A stretch of 34,301 bases of DNA, taken from NCBI GenBank assembly GCA_035934405.1, contig DASYXW010000102.1:1-34301 (forward strand), given 5' to 3'. Numbering within the stretch: position 1 is the first letter of the stretch; every line of letters begins with the position of its first letter. Of the stretch, positions 1 through 6,162 are shown piece after piece. The notes below the pieces were generated by a model, which was given only the letters and a program-made list of their open reading frames with translations, did not search any database and was not told the origin of the DNA. Position numbers and translations under genes: made by a program. The stretch is from DASYXW01 sp035934405. GTDB taxonomy: Bacteria > Acidobacteriota > Terriglobia > UBA7540.

Positions 1-158
1 AACTCCGCCGCGACTTGGCGCCCGCGGTCAGCCTGGGCGTCAAACACGCCGATCAGTTCTGCGCCGGCCACGTCCCTGAGCTGGCGGGCGTGGTGACGGC
101 CGTGCTCGCCCACTCCGATCACGGCCACGCGGATTGAGCGATCGAGTGATTGAGCCAT
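1..158 (-). CDS. Gfo/Idh/MocA-family oxidoreductase, N-terminal part (runs off the window)
   Basis: Only about 52 N-terminal residues are inside the window. They read MAQSLDRSIRVAVIGVGEHG and continue RHHARQLRDVAGAELIGVFD, a Rossmann nucleotide-binding start (GVGxHGxxHAR, then an acidic residue closing the second strand in GVFD) typical of the Gfo/Idh/MocA NAD(P)-dependent family. The ATG at 158 lies inside an 8-bp repeat array, and the first nine or so residues are encoded by that array; a GTG at 128 (VAVIGVG) is an alternative start closer to the family's usual beginning. The gene follows lpxI on the same strand, a position where an oxidoreductase of this family is often found in LpxI-type lipid A clusters (recalled, not checked). 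The substrate cannot be judged from this fragment. Confidence 0.8.
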   Translation of the reverse strand, partial: MAQSLDRSIRVAVIGVGEHGRHHARQLRDVAGAELIGVFDAQADRGRQVAAE

Positions 159-244
159 TGAGTCATTGAGTCTTCAGCCGATTGGTTCTGCGATGGCCCG
201 ATGACCCGATCACTCAATGAATCAATTTCCCTGGTTCAATCACA
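133..244. repeat. 8-bp phased repeat array, two opposed arms, between lpxI and the Gfo/Idh gene
   Basis: Read in steps of exactly eight from 133 the units are ATTGAGCG, ATCGAGTG, ATTGAGCC, ATTGAGTC, ATTGAGTC, TTCAGCCG, ATTGGTTC, TGCGATGG, CCCGATGA, CCCGATCA, CTCAATGA, ATCAATTT. The first arm is the ATTGAGNN form and the last units are its reverse complement (CTCAATNN), so the arms can pair as an imperfect hairpin. The array supplies the stop region of lpxI (236) and the ATG of the next gene (158). Confidence 0.9.
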
Positions 245-1102
245 GGCCACGATGGCAATCCCGGCCTCGTCCGCCTGCCGAATCATTCGCTCGCGCTCGA
301 AGAGCAGCGTCTTGCCGGCGTCGAGCGCCAGCGCTCGAGCGTTCGCGTCCGTCATCACCTCAATGGTTTTCGGCCCCACCACCGGGACGTCGAAGCGCAT
401 GTCCTGATCCGGCTTGCTGACTTTGACGACCACCAGCCGCCGCCCGTTACCAAGAGTCGCGGCGCGCGCGATCGTTGAGTCAGTGCCTTCCATCGCCTCG
501 ACGGCCAGGCAGGCGCGGTCGGCGACGACAACGGTCTGGCCGATGTCAAGCCGCGCCATCTCGCGGGCAATCTCGCGGCCGTATGCGATGTCGGCTTGTT
601 CGGCGGCGTCCGGGGCGCGCCGCGTGAGCGTGCCGGCCTGAGGAACGAGCGGCTTGAGAAAGAGCGTCGAATCCACGACTTCGATCCCGCGCTCTTCGAG
701 CATGCGCACGAACGCGCCGATCAGGGCGTCGGTGTTTCGACGCTCGAGGCCGTCAAAGGCGTCGCGGGCCAGGCTGTCTGCCGCCTGCGGCTTGAACATC
801 TGGACGTGCCTTACCTGCCCGGCCAGCACGACCTGGCGAATGCCCTGCGCGGCGAGCAGCTCCAGCAGCCGCGTGATTTCTCCCAAGCCGAGCCAGTGAA
901 TCTCCGAGGTTTTCTCAGCGAGCTGCGGCGAGCATTCCTCTTTGACGGCCACAACCAGCGGATCGATTCCCTGGTCGCGCGCAGCGTCAAGGACGAGAAA
1001 CGGAAAATGTCCATTGCCGGCAATGACGGCCAAGCGATTGGGTGATTGAGCGATTGAATGATTAAGTGATTGAGCCATCGGGTCATTGAGCCATTGATTC
1101 AT
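236..1102 (-). CDS. lpxI: UDP-2,3-diacylglucosamine pyrophosphatase LpxI
   Basis: LpxI hydrolyses UDP-2,3-diacylglucosamine to lipid X in lipid A synthesis, replacing LpxH. The protein starts its conserved part with RLAVIAGNGHFPFLVLDAA, and carries the family's C-terminal block VVVADRACLAVEAMEGTDS followed by the VVKVSKPDQDMRFDVPVVG motif. Length (288 residues from the most upstream ATG) fits the family's roughly 270-290. The start is uncertain: the ATGs at 1102 and 1078 both lie in an 8-bp repeat array and give the peptides MNQWLNDP and MAQSLNHS, which are repeat-encoded and not part of the family; no Shine-Dalgarno sequence is visible. The gene lies 17 nt downstream of lpxA and is probably cotranscribed with fabZ and lpxA. 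The stop codon at 236 again lies in a repeat array. Confidence 0.93.
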   Translation of the reverse strand: MNQWLNDPMAQSLNHSIAQSPNRLAVIAGNGHFPFLVLDAARDQGIDPLVVAVKEECSPQLAEKTSEIHWLGLGEITRLLELLAAQGIRQVVLAGQVRHVQMFKPQAADSLARDAFDGLERRNTDALIGAFVRMLEERGIEVVDSTLFLKPLVPQAGTLTRRAPDAAEQADIAYGREIAREMARLDIGQTVVVADRACLAVEAMEGTDSTIARAATLGNGRRLVVVKVSKPDQDMRFDVPVVGPKTIEVMTDANARALALDAGKTLLFERERMIRQADEAGIAIVACD

Positions 1103-1116
1103 TGAGTCATTGATTC
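1037..1116. repeat. 8-bp phased repeat array at the lpxA/lpxI junction
   Basis: Ten consecutive units in perfect 8-bp register: ATTGGGTG, ATTGAGCG, ATTGAATG, ATTAAGTG, ATTGAGCC, ATCGGGTC, ATTGAGCC, ATTGATTC, ATTGAGTC, ATTGATTC. On the minus strand this reads as CAATG-containing units, so the array itself provides candidate ATG start codons for lpxI in more than one frame. Because 3 x 8 nt equals 8 codons, the encoded leader shows an 8-residue period (MNQWLNDP, MAQSLNHS, IAQSPNRL). Confidence 0.95.
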
Positions 1117-1119
1117 AAT

Positions 1120-1896
1120 TCACTTCACTACTCCCCGCTCGCTCGACCGGATGAACTCCACCAGCGCCCGGACGTGCTCGGACTGAAATCCCCGCGACTC
1201 GATGGCTTCGAGTGCCTGGGTCGTGTTCAGCTTCGAGCGCGAGAGAAGCCGGAAGGCGCTTTCCAGTTCGTCCGTGTCATCCTTGCTGAGGCCGCGGCGT
1301 TCCAGGCCGACGCGGTTCGCTCCCAGCACCTTTACAGGGCGCGGCGCGGACGTCTTCGAATAGGGCAGAACGTCTTTGTTCACGAGCGTACAGGCCCCGA
1401 GAAAGCTGTAAGCGCCGATGCGGGTGAACTGATGAATGGCGCAGAAGGCTCCGACAATTGCCTGATTGCCGATCTCAACGTGCCCGGCCAAGGACGCCGC
1501 ATTGGCCATGATGATGTGGTCGCCCAGCTGGCAATCATGCGCCACGTGAACGTAAGCCATCAGCAGGTTGTGGCTGCCGATACGGGTGACCCCGCCGCCC
1601 TCCGCCGTCCCGCGATGGATAGTGATAAATTCGCGGAAGGTGTTGCCATCGCCGGCCTCCACTCGCGTCGGCTCCCCGCGATATTTCAGGTCCTGCGGCT
1701 CGAGCCCGATTGAGGCGTAGGGGAAAATCCGGCTCTGCTTTCCGATCGTCGTGTGGCCGGCAATGACGACGTGCGACATCACTTCGCAATCCTCACCCAG
1801 CTCCACATCGGCTTCGATGATGGAATAGGGGCCCACGGTGACGCCCGAAGCGACCCGGGCACTGGGATGAATGATGGCGGTTGGATGCGCTTTCAT
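1120..1896 (-). CDS. lpxA: UDP-N-acetylglucosamine acyltransferase LpxA
   Basis: First enzyme of lipid A synthesis, transferring a 3-hydroxyacyl chain from acyl carrier protein to O-3 of UDP-GlcNAc in the cytoplasm. The N-terminal two thirds show the left-handed beta-helix hexapeptide pattern (IHPSARVASGVTVGPYSIIE and onward), and AYVHVAHDCQLGDHIIMAN contains the His of the AH.AHDC-type catalytic block. The C-terminal helical part (LERRGLSKDD onward) is complete. About 258 residues, normal for the family. I chose ATG 1896 (MKAHPTAIIHPSA) rather than the longer frame to 1923 because it overlaps the fabZ stop as ATGA, a translational-coupling arrangement. Confidence 0.96.
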   Translation of the reverse strand: MKAHPTAIIHPSARVASGVTVGPYSIIEADVELGEDCEVMSHVVIAGHTTIGKQSRIFPYASIGLEPQDLKYRGEPTRVEAGDGNTFREFITIHRGTAEGGGVTRIGSHNLLMAYVHVAHDCQLGDHIIMANAASLAGHVEIGNQAIVGAFCAIHQFTRIGAYSFLGACTLVNKDVLPYSKTSAPRPVKVLGANRVGLERRGLSKDDTDELESAFRLLSRSKLNTTQALEAIESRGFQSEHVRALVEFIRSSERGVVK

Positions 1897-2372
1897 TTTC
1901 CGGGATGGTCGGCGATGACGCAACTGATGACGGCCTCGGCAACCAGTTTTCCCTCCACGGTGGCGCGGCCGATCATCTTGCCGAAGTTGCTGCGCCGATT
2001 GAGCACCTCCATCTCGAGGCGAAGCTGGTCACCGGGAACGACGGGACGCCGGAACTTGGCGTTTTCGATGCCGGCGAAATAGATCAGCCTCTCGCCCGCC
2101 TTCTCGTCGCGGTAGATCAGCACGGCTGCCACCTGCGCCATGGCTTCGATCACCAGCACGCCGGGCATCACCGGCGCGCCGGGAAAGTGCCCCTGAAAGT
2201 AAGGCTCGTTGATGGTAACGTTCTTCACGCCCACAATGCGCTTGTTGGGCTCGAGCTCCACGATCCGGTCCACCAGCAGGAAGGGATAGCGGTGCGGCAG
2301 GATCTTCATGATCTCCGTGATGGAGTAGACCACCGGCTTCTCTGCTCGCGGCGTCACAACCGGATCGGTCAA
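1893..2372 (-). CDS. fabZ: 3-hydroxyacyl-[acyl-carrier-protein] dehydratase FabZ
   Basis: Dehydrates 3-hydroxyacyl-ACP in fatty acid elongation and sits at the branch point with lipid A, which uses the same hydroxyacyl-ACP pool; hence the pairing with lpxA. The single hot-dog domain contains HRYPFLLVDRI (about residues 27-37) and the active-site helix GHFPGAPVMPGVLVIEAMAQ with His62 and Glu76, matching the catalytic His and Glu of FabZ. 159 residues, normal. The start is a TTG at 2372, preceded by GGAAGGTGAG at a good distance; no ATG or GTG in this frame fits better. The stop overlaps the lpxA start by 4 bp. Confidence 0.96.
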   Translation of the reverse strand: MTDPVVTPRAEKPVVYSITEIMKILPHRYPFLLVDRIVELEPNKRIVGVKNVTINEPYFQGHFPGAPVMPGVLVIEAMAQVAAVLIYRDEKAGERLIYFAGIENAKFRRPVVPGDQLRLEMEVLNRRSNFGKMIGRATVEGKLVAEAVISCVIADHPGK

Positions 2373-2448
2373 GGCTCACCTTCCATAAAGTTTCAGCGTT
2401 GCCACAACGGCCGTTGCATGCCGTCGGTTCGAAGCTCGGCGCGGCGTC

Positions 2449-2454
2449 ATTATA
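2449..2454 (-). promoter_or_regulatory. Candidate -10 element for the fabZ-lpxA-lpxI operon
   Basis: A perfect TATAAT on the minus strand about 77 nt upstream of the fabZ TTG. No convincing -35 hexamer is visible 16-18 nt further upstream, so the call rests on the -10 and its position in the divergent fabZ/tsaC intergenic region. Confidence 0.45.
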
Positions 2455-2507
2455 CCAGAACCCCCGCCGGCGAATTCCTCAGCGTCCCTGGTGACGCCAC
2501 GCCCGCT

Positions 2508-2533
2508 GCCGGTTTGTGCGGCCGGTTTGTGCG
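2508..2533 (+). repeat. Perfect tandem duplication of a 13-mer upstream of the tsaC promoter
   Basis: GCCGGTTTGTGCG occurs twice head to tail (2508-2520 and 2521-2533), ending two bases before a TTGACG -35-like hexamer. It may be a local slippage duplication or a doubled activator site. Confidence 0.8.
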
Positions 2534-2535
2534 GC

Positions 2536-2565
2536 TTGACGGTCTCCAGACCCTTATGCTAGGGT
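2536..2565 (+). promoter_or_regulatory. Candidate sigma70-type promoter for tsaC
   Basis: TTGACG (2536-2541), an 18-nt spacer, then TAGGGT (2560-2565), about 50 nt upstream of the tsaC ATG. The -10 is weak, the -35 good. Confidence 0.5.
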
Positions 2566-2613
2566 CAGCGACGCACGTCCATTGGGCCCCCCCGGGAGGG
2601 GTCAGGCGGTTTC

Positions 2614-3240
2614 ATGTCCGAAGTCATCAAGGCTGACGTTGAACGCTCAGAGTACGCGCTGGAGTACGCTGTGCGGCTGATTCATTCCGGCAAAGTCGTG
2701 GCGTTTCCCACCGACACCTTTTACGGGCTCGGCGCGGACCCATTCAACCTGGCGGCGGTGAGCGAAATCTTCCGCATCAAGCGGCGCAGCTACGATCGTC
2801 CGCTGCCCCTGCTGGTTTCTTCACTGGATCAGGCCGCCGACCTCACGGCGGATCCTCCCGCGGTTTTCTTCTCTCTCGCCAAGAGGTTCTGGCCGGGGCC
2901 ACTCACCATTATCGTGCCGGCCTCCCGGCTCATTCCGCTGAAGGTGACCGGCAACACCGGACGCGTGGCCCTGCGCTGGCCGGACTTTCCGTTCGCGGTC
3001 TCTTTGATCCGCGCCGCCGGCCGGCCGCTGACCGGCACCAGCGCCAACCTGACCGAGCATCCCGCCTGCGCCACGGCCCAGGAAGTCGAGAGCCAAATCG
3101 GCGACACCGTGCCGTTGATTCTTGACGCCGGCGCAACCCCGGGTGAAATGGCCTCGACGATCGTCGATGCCGGCGACAAGGTGCGCATCATGCGTCACGG
3201 GCCGGTGAGTGAGCAAGACCTGAAGGAGTTTCTGGACTGA
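2614..3240 (+). CDS. tsaC: L-threonylcarbamoyladenylate synthase (YrdC/Sua5 family)
   Basis: Makes threonylcarbamoyl-AMP from threonine, bicarbonate and ATP for the t6A modification at position 37 of ANN-decoding tRNAs. Visible family motifs are VVAFPTDTFYGLGAD (residues 28-42), the KRRSYDRPLPLLV segment, RFWPGPLTIIVP, VALRWPD and the nucleotide-binding LTGTSANLT. At 208 residues it is a stand-alone YrdC domain without the C-terminal Sua5 extension. The ATG is preceded by GGGAGGGG somewhat far upstream (about 14 nt). The next gene begins 4 nt after the stop, so the two are probably cotranscribed. Confidence 0.94.
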   Translation: MSEVIKADVERSEYALEYAVRLIHSGKVVAFPTDTFYGLGADPFNLAAVSEIFRIKRRSYDRPLPLLVSSLDQAADLTADPPAVFFSLAKRFWPGPLTIIVPASRLIPLKVTGNTGRVALRWPDFPFAVSLIRAAGRPLTGTSANLTEHPACATAQEVESQIGDTVPLILDAGATPGEMASTIVDAGDKVRIMRHGPVSEQDLKEFLD

Positions 3241-3243
3241 CCC

Positions 3244-3843
3244 TTGCGCTTGGGCCGCTGGATTTCCGTCGCACTGTTCGTCGCTGCCGCGGCTGCCGCC
3301 ATGGCCGAATGGTCGCTGTACCGTGCCATCCGGCGCGACGCCAGCCGCGATGAAGCGCAGCCCGCCGGAGCCATTGTCGTCTTTGGCGCGGCGCAGTACG
3401 ACGGCGCGCCTTCACCGGTGTTTCAGGCCCGCCTCGATCACGCCTTCGACCTGGAAGAAAAGGGTCTCGCGCCCCTCGTAATCACCACCGGCGCAGGCGG
3501 AGGCGACCCGCGCTACACCGAGGCTGGAGTGGGCCGCGACTACCTGATTCAACGGGGCATGGCCGCCGCCAGGATTCTCACCGACCCCAAGAGCAAGACC
3601 ACCGTGGCCAGCGTTCGCTCGATCGCGGCCATTCTGAAGCGCCGCCAGATCACGACCTGCATCGCTTCGAGCGACGGTTTCCATCTCTATCGCATCAAGC
3701 TGTTGTTCCGTTCCAAGGGCATCACCACCTACGCTTCACCCGTCCCGAACAGCCCGATCGAGGCCGATCCTTACCTGCGAACGCTTTATTCTTTGCGCGA
3801 GATGCTGAGTTCGTCGCTCTGGTACCTGGGGTATAGCGGCTAG
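3244..3843 (+). CDS. DUF218/YdcF-like membrane-anchored protein
   Basis: A short cationic N-terminus and one hydrophobic segment (about residues 5-21, rich in Ala and Val) precede a periplasmic domain of the DUF218 type: GAIVVFGAAQYDGAPSPVFQ, RLDHAFDLEEKG, VITTGAGGGD, TEAGVGRDYL, the T of SKTTVASV and SDGFHLYRIKLLF. Members include E. coli YdcF and SanA; SanA is linked to envelope integrity, but the reaction of the family is not settled. The start is a TTG at 3244, four bases after tsaC; an AAGGAG lies inside the tsaC end, rather far away. The gene converges on anmK and shares its stop region with it: the palindrome CTAG at 3840-3843 gives a TAG stop on both strands. Confidence 0.8.
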   Translation: MRLGRWISVALFVAAAAAAMAEWSLYRAIRRDASRDEAQPAGAIVVFGAAQYDGAPSPVFQARLDHAFDLEEKGLAPLVITTGAGGGDPRYTEAGVGRDYLIQRGMAAARILTDPKSKTTVASVRSIAAILKRRQITTCIASSDGFHLYRIKLLFRSKGITTYASPVPNSPIEADPYLRTLYSLREMLSSSLWYLGYSG

Positions 3844-5054
3844 CGTGCGTTGCGCCTTCCCCCAAAGGCGGCGGGCCAGACGATCTTACCGAGTACCACT
3901 TCCCTTCGCGCGCCCGTGACCCCCGGCAGATTGCCGGCGAGGCCCTGCATCGTGCGATCCGCGAGCACGGCAAACGCGATGGCTTCCTTGGCGTCCGCCG
4001 GCAGGCCGTATTCGTCCGAGAGCTTCACGCTCAGTTCCGGCAGCAACACCCGGAGCCGGCGCATCAACAGATGATTGCGCGCGCCGCCGCCCGAGACAAT
4101 GAGGCGATGAAGTCTGGCGCCGGGCTTGAGTTGCCGGAAGACGAATCGCCGCAGCGCATCGACGATGGAGCCCGCCGTGAGCTCGTTGGCCGTGCGCAGC
4201 AGATCGTGAAAGTCGCTGGGCCTAGTCTTTGTGCGGCGCGCCAGAAAATAACGCCCGACAAACTCGCTTCCGAACTGTTCGCGTCCCGCGCTCTTCGGCG
4301 GCTGGTGCCGGAAGAACGACAGCCGAAGCAACTCTCGGAGCAACGGCTCGGCCACTCTGCCTCGTGACGCCAGGCCTCCGCCCGGGTCATAGTCTCTCCG
4401 GCCGTGAGTGAAATGCCGCACGAGCGCGTCCATGATGATGTTGCCGGGACCGGTGTCGAAGCCGGAGACGTCCTCGGGGCCCGCATGAGGTGGAATGATC
4501 GTAACGTTGGCGATCCCTCCGACATTGAGCGCCACGGTACCCAGCTTTGCATCGCGAAGCAGCAGGTAGTCCACCAGTGGCACGAGCGGCGCTCCTTGGC
4601 CGCCCGCGGCGATGTCGGCGGCGCGAAAATCGGCCACCACCGCGGCGCCCGTTCGCTCGGCAATCACCGAAGGCTCCGCAATTTGCAGGGTGCTGGCCAC
4701 AGAACCGCGCGCCGCTGAACCCCGGTGATAGATCGTCTGGCCGTGCGAGCCGATAAAGGCCAGACGACTAGCCGGGAGGCGGGCCTCCAGGCAGACGGCG
4801 AGCGCCCCCTGCGCAAAACGTTCACCCAACTGAAAGTTGAGTTCGCTGATCTCGCCTGTGGTCGCGGGCTCGCCCCCGGCGACGCGCAGCAAGCGTCGCC
4901 GCAGGGTGCCAGGGTAAGGAGCAGTAGCAAAGCCGAGCAGCTCCACGCGAGGCTGGTCCGCCGGGCCGCTGATCGCGACCAGCGCCGCGTCCACGCCGTC
5001 GAGCGACGTTCCGGCCATCAGGCCAACGGCCAGTCTGCGACTCGATCGTCCCAC
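3840..5054 (-). CDS. anmK: Anhydro-N-acetylmuramic acid kinase
   Basis: Cleaves and phosphorylates 1,6-anhydro-MurNAc to MurNAc-6-phosphate in peptidoglycan recycling. Motifs are complete: AVGLMAGTSLDGVDAALV at the N-terminus, IGSHGQTIYH, the LNVGGIANVT segment, FDTGPGNIIMDALV with the catalytic region, and the sugar-kinase-like VSGGGARNHLLMRRL near the C-terminus. I start at GTG 5054, giving 404 residues: the longer frame to 5138 would lie mostly inside nagZ, and the GTG has a GAGAGGGG about 10 nt upstream and begins 1 nt after the nagZ stop. The family is usually 370-400 residues. Last gene of rsmA-mutS-nagZ-anmK. Confidence 0.93.
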   Translation of the reverse strand: MGRSSRRLAVGLMAGTSLDGVDAALVAISGPADQPRVELLGFATAPYPGTLRRRLLRVAGGEPATTGEISELNFQLGERFAQGALAVCLEARLPASRLAFIGSHGQTIYHRGSAARGSVASTLQIAEPSVIAERTGAAVVADFRAADIAAGGQGAPLVPLVDYLLLRDAKLGTVALNVGGIANVTIIPPHAGPEDVSGFDTGPGNIIMDALVRHFTHGRRDYDPGGGLASRGRVAEPLLRELLRLSFFRHQPPKSAGREQFGSEFVGRYFLARRTKTRPSDFHDLLRTANELTAGSIVDALRRFVFRQLKPGARLHRLIVSGGGARNHLLMRRLRVLLPELSVKLSDEYGLPADAKEAIAFAVLADRTMQGLAGNLPGVTGARREVVLGKIVWPAAFGGRRNAR

Positions 5055-5055
5055 T

Positions 5056-6162
5056 TCAGGTAATCCCCTCTCCCGGCGCTGCCACGCACTCGCTCGCGAA
5101 CTGCCCGAACTGTTTCGCCAGTTTAATGAGCGCTTCACTCGAAACCTTCGCCGACGGGCGAGCCAGGCCCTGTTTCGCGGACTGGAGCCGTCGCCGGGCG
5201 TGCCCGATACGTTCGGCAGCGAGCGCCCCGGATTCGATCGCGCTCGAGATCTCCCTGATGACAGATTCGACCCGGTCAGCGCGCCCTTCCACGATCAGCA
5301 GGTCACAACCTGCAACGAGCGACTGCACGGCAGTCTCGCCAGTCGCCGCGGCATCTCCGACGGCTGCCGCTGTCTCTGAAACATCCGCGACCGCCACGCC
5401 GTCATACTGAAGTTTGGCGCGCAGCAATCCCTCAATCACGCCGGCTGAAAGCGTCGCCGGACGGAGGATCTGAGGGTCGTACGCCTTGCAAGCCGTGACG
5501 CCAATCTTTATCAAGGGAAGTTGGTGCACGAGCTCGCGGTAAGGCACCAGGTCCTCGCGCCACAACTGGGCCATGGTTCGGGAGACGACCGGAACCCTGG
5601 AGTCGGTTGCTCTCCGGGCCGCGCCGAGACCGGGAAAGCTCTTGCCGCACGCTAGGACTCCGTGGCGCTTCATGCCGCGTACCAAGGCCTCTCCGCACCG
5701 GGCCACATGCCGCGGCCGACAACCGAAAGATTGCATCTCGGAGGAAGACCTCGCGAGGTCGAGCGAGGGCGCGAAGTTGGTGTTGAATCCGAGAAGCTTG
5801 CAGGCTTGCCCGATGAGGTCTCCGAGCCTCTCCACAATGTCCGATGCCTTCCGCCCGACGGCGCCGGGCGACGGTAGACCGGGCAGAAATTCTCCCAGCG
5901 GGTGAGCCTCCCCACCTTCTTCCTCAAAGGCGAAGAACGGAATCTCATCCGAGGCCTCTGCGGCCCGGGCCAGTAGGCCCGCCACTACGTTGGGCGAACC
6001 AAACTTCGCCAGGGTGGTAAAGACCAAACCTCCCAGATGAAACCGTTCGACCAGCCGGATGGCGTCCTGATCAGCGCCCCGATTCGACCCGTCATCCTGC
6101 AACCGCGCCATCAGCAGTTGGCCGAAATCAAAGTTTGCTGTCATGGCTTTCCGGACTCTCAT
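5056..6162 (-). CDS. Glycoside hydrolase family 3 NagZ-like protein with altered catalytic residues
   Basis: NagZ removes GlcNAc from GlcNAc-anhydroMurNAc-peptides during peptidoglycan recycling. This 368-residue protein has the GH3 barrel pattern (HLGGLVFTT, FAFEEEGGEA, NTNFAPSLDLA, FPGLG) and lies directly before anmK, which fits that role. The active site is degenerate: the canonical KHFPGHG reads KSFPGLG (174-180), the DSH acid/base motif reads D187-S188-R189, the EGGR binding motif reads EGGE, and the TAH motif reads TAC (His replaced by Cys225). The nucleophile Asp appears kept in VAVAD (Asp260), but the following Asp is Val. It could be a pseudoenzyme, a binding protein or an enzyme using another acid/base. 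The ATG overlaps the mutS stop as ATGA; a second ATG at 6144 is possible. Confidence 0.82.
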   Translation of the reverse strand: MRVRKAMTANFDFGQLLMARLQDDGSNRGADQDAIRLVERFHLGGLVFTTLAKFGSPNVVAGLLARAAEASDEIPFFAFEEEGGEAHPLGEFLPGLPSPGAVGRKASDIVERLGDLIGQACKLLGFNTNFAPSLDLARSSSEMQSFGCRPRHVARCGEALVRGMKRHGVLACGKSFPGLGAARRATDSRVPVVSRTMAQLWREDLVPYRELVHQLPLIKIGVTACKAYDPQILRPATLSAGVIEGLLRAKLQYDGVAVADVSETAAAVGDAAATGETAVQSLVAGCDLLIVEGRADRVESVIREISSAIESGALAAERIGHARRRLQSAKQGLARPSAKVSSEALIKLAKQFGQFASECVAAPGEGIT

